From positions 1-29,252 of the forward strand of contig JAFMKX010000005.1 in NCBI GenBank assembly GCA_017852615.1: a DNA stretch of 29,252 bases, read 5' to 3'. The notes under the pieces are model-generated. The model searched no databases. It was given only the letters and a program-made list of their open reading frames with translations, and had not been told where the DNA came from. Positions 14,882 to 23,327 of this stretch are shown here, one piece after another. The stretch's first letter is position 1. Every line of letters starts with the position of its first letter. Source of the DNA: Pontimonas sp. (GTDB lineage Bacteria > Actinomycetota > Actinomycetes > Actinomycetales > Microbacteriaceae). The position numbers and the translations under genes were made by a program.

Positions 14882-15115
14882 TTCTGGTGTACTCCTTACG
14901 TTGCCCCAGGCATCATTCCGCCGGGACTACATCACGCTTTGGCAATGCGACATCAAAATGCACATTGAAAAAACTTGGGTTTGTGGGGTTATCCCCGTAT
15001 TCGGATGGTCATCCGAGAAATCTTGTGTGTGCGTTTCCTACCCGAAGGCCGTTGCGCACACCCCAGTATCGCACACTCGCCTTTATTTCATCGGTTGAGG
15101 TGTCATAATCAGCAC
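14882..15115. promoter_or_regulatory. Divergent intergenic region between rne and the VKOR gene
   Basis: This 234-base stretch is the longest gene-free region. It holds the rne leader and ribosome site (AAGGAG) on one side. On the other is a CATAAT hexamer at 15104-15109, six bases before the VKOR ATG. Near the middle lies a perfect inverted repeat TCGGATG-GT-CATCCGA at 15001-15016, a possible operator. Also visible are an A-run (14970 region) and a repeated GCACAC/CACACC theme at 15053-15063. No RNA gene or further coding region was found. Confidence 0.35.
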
Positions 15116-15709
15116 ATGAATTACCCCACCAGGCGCTCTAGCGCGATGGCACTCTACTTTCTTGTCAGCGGCCTTGGGGCCTGGTTCGCAGCGTTCACGC
15201 TCGCCCGCGAGGGATACCAGTTAGCCCTCAATGGAACAACACCCAGTTGCAACATCAACCCATTTTTTTCCTGCGGCAGCGTGATGCAAAGCCCTCAGGC
15301 AACCCTGTTTTTTGACACCCCCAACCAACTCTTCGGGGTCGCGGGCTATATCGCGGTGGCGATGGTGGGAGCAGCAATGCTCTCGGGGGCAACATTGAGA
15401 AGAACTTTTTGGGTTATTTTTACCCTCGGAATCTTGAGCGCCTACATCTGGCTGATGTGGATGTTTGTCCAGGCAGTTTTTGTCATCGGCTTCTTATGTC
15501 TCTACTGCATGGTGGTGTGGGCAATCCACATACCGCTGTGGTGGATTTTCTTGCCGTGGGCCATGAAGCAGGGAATGCTGAGCTCCTCACCAGCCGTTAA
15601 GAAAGCGGGAGCACTGTGGCTGCCTTACAGCTGGGTCATGATCGTCATCAACTACGCCGTGATTACGATTTCCATTCTGATTCAGTTCCCGTTGCTGTTC
15701 TCTTTGTGA
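15116..15709 (+). CDS. Vitamin K epoxide reductase (VKOR) family protein
   Basis: A membrane protein of 197 residues with about five membrane helices. VKOR homologues in Actinobacteria replace DsbB: they reoxidise DsbA-like thiol oxidases and pass electrons to menaquinone. All four functional cysteines are present: Cys45 and Cys53 in the extracytoplasmic loop (PSCNINPFFSCGSV) and the active-site pair Cys128-Cys131 (CLYC), with the motif 'QLFGVAGYI' between them. I chose the ATG at 15116. A -10-like CATAAT lies so close upstream that the mRNA may be leaderless, and no ribosome site lies at normal distance. It is divergent from rne and ends one base before ndk on the opposite strand. Confidence 0.9.
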   Translation: MNYPTRRSSAMALYFLVSGLGAWFAAFTLAREGYQLALNGTTPSCNINPFFSCGSVMQSPQATLFFDTPNQLFGVAGYIAVAMVGAAMLSGATLRRTFWVIFTLGILSAYIWLMWMFVQAVFVIGFLCLYCMVVWAIHIPLWWIFLPWAMKQGMLSSSPAVKKAGALWLPYSWVMIVINYAVITISILIQFPLLFSL

Positions 15710-15710
15710 G

Positions 15711-16133
15711 CTAGGAACTAAACCACAACGCCATCTCACGCTGAGCAGATTCCACGGAATCACTGGCGTGGATCAAGTTTTGCTGCACGGGTAAGCCCCA
15801 GTCGCGTCCAAGGTCTCCTCGGATAGTTCCTGGTGCTGCCGCCGTCGAATCCGTGGCACCACACAGCGAGCGAATACCCTCAATGACGCGATGCCCCGCA
15901 ACCCTAATAGCCACAACGGGTCCAGATTCCATGAAGTTAACCAAGGGCTCGTAGAAGGGCTTGCCTTCATGCTCCGCGTAGTGTTCGCTCAGGAGATCCC
16001 GGTTGGGCTGAACCATCCTGATGTCGACTAATTGATACCCCTTGGATTCAATGCGGGCGAGGATTTCCCCTGTGAGGTTCCGTGCCACCCCGTCGGGCTT
16101 GATAATGACGAGGGTTTCTTCCAACTGGGGCAT
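15711..16133 (-). CDS. ndk: Nucleoside-diphosphate kinase
   Basis: An enzyme of 140 residues that balances nucleoside triphosphate pools. It begins PQLEETLVIIKPDGVARNLTGEIL (KPDG motif). The phosphate-carrying His122 lies in the signature NLIHASDS, and 'ATDSTAAAPGTIRGDLG' precedes it. Length is normal for a hexameric bacterial Ndk. I use the ATG at 16133 because AAAGGAG lies upstream; a longer reading frame runs back into the DUF4233 gene. It ends the ileS-folC-DUF4233-ndk run and is convergent with the VKOR gene with no clear terminator. Confidence 0.97.
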   Translation of the reverse strand: MPQLEETLVIIKPDGVARNLTGEILARIESKGYQLVDIRMVQPNRDLLSEHYAEHEGKPFYEPLVNFMESGPVVAIRVAGHRVIEGIRSLCGATDSTAAAPGTIRGDLGRDWGLPVQQNLIHASDSVESAQREMALWFSS

Positions 16134-16170
16134 ATCGAGTGTCTCCTTTGGTGAACTGTTTCTATGGAGC

Positions 16171-16527
16171 CTAGTCGGCTGCTGGGGAGGAACCACGATC
16201 CAATGCTGGTCCTCGAATCGCGCCAAAGACCCAGAAACCCACCGCCACCGCGGCAGAGAGCCCCATCACCACATCCCAGAAAAAGGCGGCCAGCATGGCC
16301 AGGTGAATGAGGTGTCCAGCCCACTGACCTGCTCGAAAGCGCAGTACTCGATAGAGCGCTACGAATACCACGACGGCAAGAAAAGCCCCGAGGGCAATAA
16401 CCCCGGGAGAATAGAACCCCAGACCATTGAGAGCCAGCGCACCAAAGAACACCACACCGATATCCAAAATAATGGCGATGCCCAACAACGACTCTGTCGC
16501 GCTCTTGACCCGTTTCGACCGTGCCAT
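16171..16527 (-). CDS. DUF4233 family membrane protein
   Basis: A protein of 118 residues with four predicted membrane helices and a basic N-terminus (MARSKRVKSATESLLG). The segment 'ILDIGVVFFGALALNGLGFYSPGVIALGA' and the place between folC and ndk match the actinobacterial DUF4233 family. The function is unknown. Its ATG overlaps the folC stop codon by one base (TAATG), so the two are translationally coupled. Confidence 0.85.
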   Translation of the reverse strand: MARSKRVKSATESLLGIAIILDIGVVFFGALALNGLGFYSPGVIALGAFLAVVVFVALYRVLRFRAGQWAGHLIHLAMLAAFFWDVVMGLSAAVAVGFWVFGAIRGPALDRGSSPAAD

Positions 16528-17882
16528 TATCGCCCGGCCCCTCGGCTTAGCTCAGCAACCAGAGTGATAGAACCGGTAATCACGATGCCACCTTCCTCCT
16601 GTGCCAACTCGTGTGCTCTATCCAACGCCTCGAGGGCGTTGGCGCGGGAATCTACTCGGTCGGGACCAGCGATAGAGGCCACAATATCGGCCAAATAGGG
16701 CACTGAGATGGCGCGATCGGACTGAGACTGTGTCACCACAAAGTGGTCCACCACGGGGTCCAGGGCCTCGATAATGCCCACGACATCTTTTTCTTGCAAG
16801 ATCCCCACCACACAAATCAGTCGATCAAAACTAAACGACGTCATCAGCGCCCTGGTCAGAGCCTCCGCTCCATGTGGGTTGTGGGCAGCATCAGCGATGA
16901 CCGTTGGGCGAGCGCCAAGAATCTGTAATCTGCCGGGCGAGGTCGACAATGCCATTGCCTCCTCGACGAGGTCGCGATCGAGCGGATTCTCTCCATTACC
17001 CAGGAACGACTCCACCGCTGCAATAGCCACCGCCGCATTCATCGCCTGATGGTCTCCCAGCAGCGGCAAGATCAGATTTTGATACTCCCCCGCAATACCC
17101 TCGACACCGATAACTTGGCCTCCCACAGCGGGTTGAACACTAGTGAGGTGGAAATCCCTACCCAAGACTCGAAGCGGAGCTTCGTCGCGCTCGCAGGCAA
17201 CCACAATTTCTGCCCAGGCTTCATCGGATTGTGGTGCACACACCACCCGGGTTGCGGGCTTGATGATTCCCGCTTTGGTGCGGGCGATTTCCGCGATGGT
17301 GTCGCCGAGATGTTCGGCATGATCCATCGCAATCGGTGTGAGCACGGCCACATCGGCGTCCACCACGTTCGTGGAGTCCCATTCGCCACCCATCCCCGCT
17401 TCGATCACGGCGATATCCACCGGTGCATCAGCAAACGCCGCCAGAGTCAGGACTGTGAGGGCTTCAAAATAGGTAAGCGGAGGCTCTGCGTTGGCCACCA
17501 ATTCAGCATCGACCATCGTAATAAACGGCTCCACATCGGCCCAGTTATCCGCGAGAGCCTGATCGCTAATGGGTTGACCATCGATCACGATGCGTTCGTT
17601 GAGCACGTGCAGATGAGGCGAGGTCATCAGACCCACCCGAAGCCCGTGGGCGCGCAGTAGCGAATCAATCATGCGCGCAGTGGACGTTTTCCCATTGGTG
17701 CCAGCGAGGTGAATCACGCCAAACATCCGCTGAGGATCACCGAGTAACTCGACTACTCGACGTGTCGCGTGCAGGCGCGGCTTAGGCGAAGCTTCTCCCG
17801 TTCGCGCCATCAGTGCCTCGACAACTCCGCGCGCTAAGTCCGAAGATTCAGCCCGATCGTCGGGGGAACTCTCATGCGCCAT
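16527..17882 (-). CDS. folC: Bifunctional folylpolyglutamate synthase / dihydrofolate synthase
   Basis: A Mur-ligase-type enzyme of 451 residues that adds glutamate to dihydropteroate and to folates. The P-loop GTNGKTST is at residues 61-68, followed by 'LMTSPHLHVLNERIVIDGQPI' (the substrate-binding SPHL motif), 'TYFEALTVLTLAAFADAPVDIAVIEAGMGGEWDSTNVVD', 'IAMDHAEHLGDTIAEIARTKAGIIK' and 'IADAAHNPHGAEALTRAL'. All are complete. The ATG at 17882 lies inside the 3' end of ileS (11-base overlap), so translation is coupled to ileS and the gene is likely under the same T-box-controlled transcript. Confidence 0.95.
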   Translation of the reverse strand: MAHESSPDDRAESSDLARGVVEALMARTGEASPKPRLHATRRVVELLGDPQRMFGVIHLAGTNGKTSTARMIDSLLRAHGLRVGLMTSPHLHVLNERIVIDGQPISDQALADNWADVEPFITMVDAELVANAEPPLTYFEALTVLTLAAFADAPVDIAVIEAGMGGEWDSTNVVDADVAVLTPIAMDHAEHLGDTIAEIARTKAGIIKPATRVVCAPQSDEAWAEIVVACERDEAPLRVLGRDFHLTSVQPAVGGQVIGVEGIAGEYQNLILPLLGDHQAMNAAVAIAAVESFLGNGENPLDRDLVEEAMALSTSPGRLQILGARPTVIADAAHNPHGAEALTRALMTSFSFDRLICVVGILQEKDVVGIIEALDPVVDHFVVTQSQSDRAISVPYLADIVASIAGPDRVDSRANALEALDRAHELAQEEGGIVITGSITLVAELSRGAGR

Positions 17883-20800
17883 GTTTGGACACTTTCACGG
17901 AAATCTGAGAACTCTCCCCTACCGACAACACGTCAGCACCTGCTTCGAGCTCACCCAGAGTCATCTCCAGGCTCAACGTTTCGTGCTGGATGAGTTCCTG
18001 GTGCTGGGAAATTGCCGCCACCGCGACCTGATCGCCTCCCAGCGTGACGGCAATGCGGTCTGACACATCCAGCCCAGCGTTCTTACGCTCTTGCTGAATC
18101 CATCGAATCACGTCTCGAGCCAATCCTTCGCTGGCTAGCTCCGGGGTAATGGTGGTGTCGAGGACAACGAAACCTCCCGTGGGAAGGAATTGAACAGCCA
18201 GGTCGGAATCGTCCAAACTCAGTTCAAGTTCGTACTCTCCCTCGAGCAGTTCAATACCCGCAACCGTGACAACACCTCCCGTGATATCCCAGTTGCCAGC
18301 TTTGGCCCCGGCAATAATTTCTTGAACCTGTTTACCTACTCGTGGTCCCAGCACTCGAGATAGCGGTGTGAGTTTTTTCCCGATTCCCCAGCGTTGCTCA
18401 ACGGAATCATCTAACTCTTCACAGCGCACCGCCTTGACGTTTAATTCCTCAGCCAAGATCTCTGAATAGGGCTCCAGCGCGGAAGCCTCCTGAGTGACCA
18501 CGGTGACCAAGCCCAAAGGCAAACGGACCCTAGCGCCGTGGGCTTTTCGCAAGGCAAGCCCAGCAGAGGCAACCCCTCGCACGCTATCCATTGCCCCGAC
18601 CAAAGCGGCATCTTCAGGAAAGTCTTCAGGCTTGGGCCAATTCGTGAGGTGCACACTTTCGCCCCCGGTGATCCCCCGCCATACTTCCTCCGTGATCAGT
18701 GGCGCCAAGGGCGCTGCCACACGGGAGAGAGTTTCTAGGACCGAATAGAGGGTGTCGAGCGCATCGGTGTCCTCACCTTCCCAGAATCGATCGCGGCTTC
18801 GGCGAACAAACCAGTTGGTGAGCACATCAGCAAAATCTCGAATCGCCAACGCCGCCATCGGCGAGTCCATTGCTTCGAATTGAGCCGTCGTCTCGAGAAC
18901 TAATTCATGGGTTTTCGCCAGGATGTATCGATCGAGGACATGCTGCGAGTTCGTGCGCCACACGGGTTCGTGATCGCCCATATAGAGGCTGAGGAAATAG
19001 TAGGTACTCCAGTAGGGCAAGAGGAATTGGCGCACACCTTCTCGAATTCCTTCTTCCGTCACGACCAGGTTTCCCCCGCGAATGACCGAACTCGAGAGCA
19101 AGAACCACCGCATGGCGTCTGCGCCATCGCGCTCAAACACCTCCGAGACATCGGGGTAATTGCGCAAGCTCTTGGACATCTTGGCGCCATCAGACCCCAA
19201 GACAATGCCGTGAGAAATGACGTTAGAAAAGGCCGGTCGGTCAAACAGCGCTGTGGAGAGAATATGCATCGTGTAAAACCAGCCACGGGTCTGACCGATG
19301 TACTCCACAATGAAATCTGCGGGGTTATGCGAGTCAAACCATTCCTGGTTGTCAAAGGGGTAATGCACTTGGGCAAAAGGCATAGAGCCCGAGTCAAACC
19401 ACACATCTAAGACATCGGGAATGCGGCGCATCATGGATACCCCACTGGGGTCATCCGGGTTGGGGCGGACCAAATCATCAATTTTCGGGCGATGCAGATC
19501 ATCGGGACGCACCCCGAAATCGGCCTCTAGTTCATCGAGAGAGCCATACACATCCACACGGGGGAAATCGGGGTTGTCACTCTTCCACACGGGAATCGGG
19601 GATCCCCAGTAGCGATTTCTCGAAATCGACCAGTCGCGTGCGTTGGAAAGCCAGGTTCCAAATTGGCCGTCTTTGACGTTGGCGGGAACCCAGTTAATGT
19701 CCTGATTGAGCTCCACCATGCGGTCACGGATTTCGGTAACCCGGATAAACCAGCTCGACACAGCTTTATAAATCAACGGGGTTCGACACCGCCAGCAATG
19801 CGGATAGGAGTGGTCATAGGAACGCTCGGCGAAGAGCCGGCCAGACTCCTTGAGCAACTTGGTCAAAGGCTTATTAGCCTCAAAGACCTGCATACCCGCG
19901 ACGTCGCTGACCTGCTCGAGGAACCGTCCCGCATCGTCGATAGAAATAATCACCGGAATCCCGGCTTCCTGGCAGGTTATTTGGTCGTCCTCACCATAGG
20001 CCGGTGCCTGGTGGACAATTCCTGTTCCTTCGCCGGTGGCAACATAGTCAGCCACCACAATGCGCCAGGCGTTGTCCATGCCCCATGTTTTGACATCCGC
20101 GTAGTAATCAAAAACGCGGGTGTAGGAGATTCCGTCTAGCTCTCGTCCGCTGAGGCGCCTGAGAACTTGTTCCTTTGCTTGGGCCACCTCGGCGTAACCC
20201 AGCTCGCTGAGATAGTGAGCCATCGTGTCTTCGGCCAAGAGGTAGGTCTCACCCGGGTGCATCCCACTGGGGCCTGCTGGCACAAGGGCATAGGTGATCT
20301 CGGGACCCACGGCAAGCGCTGCGTTAGTGGGCAAAGTCCACGGAGTAGTCGTCCAGGCCAGAGCCAAAACACCCTCAAGCCCAGCCTTCTGGGCTGCTTC
20401 GCCTACCAGCGGGAAGGTCACGGTGACTGATTGGTCTTGCCTGGGCTTGTAGACATCGTCGTCCATGCGTAGTTCGTGATTACTCAGCGGTGTTTGATCC
20501 CGCCAGCAATAGGGAAGAACGCGATATCCCTCATAGGCAAGCCCCTTGTCATGGAGTTGCTTGAAAGCCCAAATAACACTTTCCATGAAGGTGATGTCGA
20601 GAGTTTTGTAATCGTTGTCGAAGTCAACCCAGCGCGCTTGGCGGGTGACATATTCCTGCCATTCCTTCGTGTATCGAAGGACGGACTCCTTGGCTGCTTG
20701 GTTAAAGGCAGCGATTCCCATCTCTTCGATCTGGCTTTTATCCGTAATACCTAGCTGTCGCTCCGCCTCCAATTCAGCGGGTAATCCGTGGGTGTCCCAG

Positions 20801-21072
20801 CCAAAACGGCGGTGGACCTGTTTGCCACGCATGGTGTGAAACCTCGGAAAGACATCCTTGGCATACCCGGTGAGTAAATGGCCATAGTGCGGCAAACCGT
20901 TGGCGAAAGGAGGGCCGTCATAGAAGACCCATTCGTCGCACCCTTCTCGCTGCTGCACAGATTTACGAAAGGTGTCACCACTTTTCCAGTCCGCGAGAAC
21001 TTGGTGCTCCAAGGCTGGGAAGGAAGGGCTGGGCTCAATGCGTGTTCCCGGACGGTGACGGGGAAAAGTCAT
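17872..21072 (-). CDS. ileS: Isoleucine-tRNA ligase
   Basis: A class I aminoacyl-tRNA synthetase of 1066 residues that charges tRNA-Ile. The HIGH-type motif HYGH is at 62-65 and KMSKS at 631-635. The editing (CP1) domain lies roughly at 190-420, with 'TTTPWTLPTN' at 241-250 and 'GTGIVHQAPAYGEDD' at 349-363. The anticodon-binding region starts near 740, followed by a long C-terminal part. At 1066 residues it is longer than the 938-residue E. coli enzyme and resembles the eukaryote-like IleRS type common in Actinobacteria (some members of which tolerate mupirocin; not testable here). It starts at the ATG at 21072, with CAGGA upstream, and is preceded by a T-box leader. Confidence 0.97.
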   Translation of the reverse strand: MTFPRHRPGTRIEPSPSFPALEHQVLADWKSGDTFRKSVQQREGCDEWVFYDGPPFANGLPHYGHLLTGYAKDVFPRFHTMRGKQVHRRFGWDTHGLPAELEAERQLGITDKSQIEEMGIAAFNQAAKESVLRYTKEWQEYVTRQARWVDFDNDYKTLDITFMESVIWAFKQLHDKGLAYEGYRVLPYCWRDQTPLSNHELRMDDDVYKPRQDQSVTVTFPLVGEAAQKAGLEGVLALAWTTTPWTLPTNAALAVGPEITYALVPAGPSGMHPGETYLLAEDTMAHYLSELGYAEVAQAKEQVLRRLSGRELDGISYTRVFDYYADVKTWGMDNAWRIVVADYVATGEGTGIVHQAPAYGEDDQITCQEAGIPVIISIDDAGRFLEQVSDVAGMQVFEANKPLTKLLKESGRLFAERSYDHSYPHCWRCRTPLIYKAVSSWFIRVTEIRDRMVELNQDINWVPANVKDGQFGTWLSNARDWSISRNRYWGSPIPVWKSDNPDFPRVDVYGSLDELEADFGVRPDDLHRPKIDDLVRPNPDDPSGVSMMRRIPDVLDVWFDSGSMPFAQVHYPFDNQEWFDSHNPADFIVEYIGQTRGWFYTMHILSTALFDRPAFSNVISHGIVLGSDGAKMSKSLRNYPDVSEVFERDGADAMRWFLLSSSVIRGGNLVVTEEGIREGVRQFLLPYWSTYYFLSLYMGDHEPVWRTNSQHVLDRYILAKTHELVLETTAQFEAMDSPMAALAIRDFADVLTNWFVRRSRDRFWEGEDTDALDTLYSVLETLSRVAAPLAPLITEEVWRGITGGESVHLTNWPKPEDFPEDAALVGAMDSVRGVASAGLALRKAHGARVRLPLGLVTVVTQEASALEPYSEILAEELNVKAVRCEELDDSVEQRWGIGKKLTPLSRVLGPRVGKQVQEIIAGAKAGNWDITGGVVTVAGIELLEGEYELELSLDDSDLAVQFLPTGGFVVLDTTITPELASEGLARDVIRWIQQERKNAGLDVSDRIAVTLGGDQVAVAAISQHQELIQHETLSLEMTLGELEAGADVLSVGESSQISVKVSKHGA

Positions 21073-21080
21073 AAGGGGTT

Positions 21081-21275
21081 TCCTGACACTAAGGGTGGTT
21101 CATGGCCATGCGAGGACGCTCGGTTTCCCTTACGCGGTACCACCCCGCTTGCCCCAGAACTAACTGGAGCCACTTCATGTCAGGCGATGTCGGGCCCACC
21201 CGATCGGTTCTACTGGCAGAGGACACCGTGCATCCGCTGTTTTCTTCCGATAGCTCCCCGGTGATTGCCGGTTCG
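21081..21275 (-). promoter_or_regulatory. T-box riboswitch controlling ileS (short Stem I)
   Basis: The minus strand carries the T-box signature GGGGTGGTACCGCG (21146-21133). The GGGG and GCG segments can pair with CGTCCTC (21118-21112), leaving the UGGUACC bulge that binds the tRNA 3' end. A Stem III hairpin GCTCCAG-TTAGTT-CTGGGGC lies at 21170-21151. A short Stem I has helix CCGG (21261-21258)/TCGG (21250-21247), with a specifier codon ATC (Ile) at 21265-21263. No long Stem I is possible because tetR ends at 21289. No terminator follows, so control is probably translational: ACCACCC (21099-21093) can pair with GGGTGGT (21145-21139) in the uncharged-negative state, and TGTCAGG at the ribosome site can pair with CCTGACA. 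The exact 5' end is unknown. Confidence 0.9.
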
Positions 21276-21288
21276 TAGCTCCTACAGT

Positions 21289-21849
21289 CTAGAACAGTGA
21301 CGCAGCGCTCCCAGCATCGACAACGCTTCGAATTCGCTCCAGGTGTTCCCCAAGATAGTTTCCGAGAGCGGCTCGGGAAACCCCTGCCCCCGACCATTCC
21401 AGGGCAGCGGAGACCAGGGCTCCTGTGACCATCCAGACATCTCGAGGCGAGACCCCCGCTTGGGCGACAATCGCGGCAAGCTGGATGACCCGCTGACCAC
21501 CGTCACCGCGCAGATCAAGATCGGCTTCCATCGCCTCGAATTGACTAGCGATCAGAGGCACGGCCTGGGGCGCGACATCGTGAGCGAGAAGTTCCAGTGC
21601 CCTGCCCAGGTGCGATGCCTCCATAACCGACTGCGAGAGATAGACAAGTGCGCGATCCACGTCAACCCACAAGACATCTGACTTGTTGTGGAAGTAATTG
21701 AAAAAAGTAGCTCTGCTGACTCCTGCACGGGAAGCGATGTCATCGACTGTGGTGTGGGAGTACCCCTGCTCGAGAAAAAGTTCTGCAGCGGCCTCTTCCA
21801 AAGCGCGCGTGGAGGAACGGCGAGGCCGTCCGCGTTTCTCACTGGTCAT
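21289..21849 (-). CDS. TetR/AcrR family transcriptional regulator
   Basis: A repressor-type protein of 186 residues. The basic start (MTSEKRGRPRRSSTRAL) leads into the TetR DNA-binding domain at about residues 12-60, with helix-turn-helix 'TVDDIASRAGVSRATFFNYFHNKSDVL'. The C-terminal domain is a generic helical ligand-binding part. It is divergent from the MHS transporter gene with only 61 bases between start codons, the classic layout of a local regulator of a transporter (inference). The gene ends 14 bases before the specifier-containing part of the ileS T-box leader, so read-through from it could also feed ileS. Confidence 0.92.
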   Translation of the reverse strand: MTSEKRGRPRRSSTRALEEAAAELFLEQGYSHTTVDDIASRAGVSRATFFNYFHNKSDVLWVDVDRALVYLSQSVMEASHLGRALELLAHDVAPQAVPLIASQFEAMEADLDLRGDGGQRVIQLAAIVAQAGVSPRDVWMVTGALVSAALEWSGAGVSRAALGNYLGEHLERIRSVVDAGSAASLF

Positions 21850-21910
21850 GACTTCCCCTATAGTTGAAAGGCACTATTTATTATACTGCGTCTAAATATT
21901 AGGCTAACTC
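21850..21910. promoter_or_regulatory. Divergent promoter region tetR / MHS transporter
   Basis: In this 61-base AT-rich region a perfect TATAAT lies on the minus strand at 21885-21880, a likely -10 for tetR. An overlapping TATACT at 21883-21888 on the plus strand could serve the transporter. ATAGT-TGAAAGGC-ACTAT (5-bp arms, 8-base centre) at about 21860-21877 is a possible TetR operator; CTAA-ATA-TTAG near 21892-21902 is a second small palindrome. Good -35 elements are not evident. Confidence 0.5.
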
Positions 21911-23227
21911 ATGGAAAGGGCCGCCTTGTCTACCTCTGCGCACACCCCCCTAAGCGCCAAACAATCCCGAAAAGTTGCTGTTGCTTCTTTCGTGGGAACT
22001 GCTTTGGAGTCTTATGACCAATACGTTTTCGCCTGGCTTGCCGCACTTTTTGCCGGCACACTATTTTTTGAACCCCTAGGGCCTGTCGGAGGAGTTCTCG
22101 CGTCCTTCGCCACCTTCGCAGTGACATTCGTGGTGCGACCCTTGGGTGCAGTCTTTTTTGGTCACTTAGGTGATCGCATTGGCCGTCGCAGCACCTTGAT
22201 CATCACGATCATTTTGATGGGTGTTGCCACCGGACTTATCGGCGTGCTGCCGACGTATGAACAAATGGGATGGTTCGGAGCTATCGCACTGGTCATTCTC
22301 CGTCTGGCACAGGGCCTCTCTCTCGGTGGCGAATGGGGTGGCGCTGTGGCTTTGACCACCGAGCACGCCACAGAAAAGAACCGACCCTTCTTCGCTTCAC
22401 TGGTTCAGTTGGGCTCGCCCGTGGGGTCGATTCTCTCCAACGCGATTTGGCTCGTTCTTTTCCTAACCCTTCCGTTTGAAGAGATCATGGCCTGGGCTTG
22501 GCGTATTCCGCTGTTGAGCGCTTTCCCCCTCCTGTTGATTGCTCTGTATCTGCGTTGGAGCATCGATGAGACACCCGTGTTCAAAGAATTGGTCGCTACC
22601 AATCAGCGCGTGAAGTACCCCTTCATCGAAATTTTCAAGAAAGCGCCCTTAGCGATTCTCATCGCCGTCGGTGGTGGTGTACTCGGCCACGGTTCCTACA
22701 CGTTGATGAATACCTACACAACGAACTATGGCGTGGAGGTTCTGGGATACGCGGCTATGGAATTCACCATGGCGTTGACGATTGGAAGCTTGTTGCAACT
22801 GATCACGATTCCCGCCTTCGGTGCTTTGGCTAACCGTTTCGGGTCCGCCCGTGTCGTTGGATGGGGCGCGCTGGGAACCCTCCTGGCAGCGTTCCCGCTC
22901 TACTGGTTCATTCTCGACGCAACCTTCCTGACCCTGGTGCTGATCATGGTGGTCGGAGGAATCTTGCCTACCGCCTCGTGGGCAGCTCTGGGCGGCATGA
23001 TGGGCGATCTCTTCGATGAGAAGGCTCGGTATACGGCGCTGGCAGTCTCGTACAACATTGCCGCCGCTCTCGCCGCGACGCTTCCGTTTTTCCTCACCCT
23101 CATGCGAGTCCAGACGGATAACGCATGGTGGCATCCAGGAATCGTCTTGGCCGGATTGTCTGCCATCACTCTCGTTGCCGCATACGCGGCCATGAGGAGA
23201 AAGAGCGTCTTTAGCTCTCAGGCGTAA
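21911..23227 (+). CDS. MHS-family MFS transporter (metabolite:H+ symporter)
   Basis: A membrane protein of 438 residues with about twelve membrane helices. Family marks are 'FVGTALESYDQYVFAWLAALF' in helix 1, the MFS motif 'GHLGDRIGRRSTLI' near residue 85, 'LRLAQGLSLGGEWGGAVALTTEHA' near 140-160 (the MHS signature) and 'RWSIDETPVFKEL' around 220. Relatives carry small organic acids, proline/betaine, shikimate or alpha-ketoglutarate with protons; the substrate here cannot be read. The divergent TetR gene probably controls it. The pair sits between valS and ileS, and a strong terminator follows. The ATG at 21911 has only a weak AGG upstream. Confidence 0.92.
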   Translation: MERAALSTSAHTPLSAKQSRKVAVASFVGTALESYDQYVFAWLAALFAGTLFFEPLGPVGGVLASFATFAVTFVVRPLGAVFFGHLGDRIGRRSTLIITIILMGVATGLIGVLPTYEQMGWFGAIALVILRLAQGLSLGGEWGGAVALTTEHATEKNRPFFASLVQLGSPVGSILSNAIWLVLFLTLPFEEIMAWAWRIPLLSAFPLLLIALYLRWSIDETPVFKELVATNQRVKYPFIEIFKKAPLAILIAVGGGVLGHGSYTLMNTYTTNYGVEVLGYAAMEFTMALTIGSLLQLITIPAFGALANRFGSARVVGWGALGTLLAAFPLYWFILDATFLTLVLIMVVGGILPTASWAALGGMMGDLFDEKARYTALAVSYNIAAALAATLPFFLTLMRVQTDNAWWHPGIVLAGLSAITLVAAYAAMRRKSVFSSQA

Positions 23228-23253
23228 TTTCGGCGGCGAAAGCTCACCACGGC

Positions 23254-23296
23254 AAAACCCCGGTGATGTCCCCCTAAGGGATTTCACCGGGGTTTT
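23254..23296 (+). terminator. Rho-independent terminator after the MHS transporter gene
   Basis: AAAACCCCGGTGA (23254-23266) and TCACCGGGGTTTT (23284-23296) form a perfect 13-bp stem; the 17-base loop can itself pair TCCC with GGGA. The stem ends in four T residues, continued by GTTTTG. It separates the transporter transcript from valS. The A-run on the other side would also allow action on the minus strand. Confidence 0.92.
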
Positions 23297-23327
23297 GTTT
23301 TGTAGCATGGAGTAGTCAACACACTCA

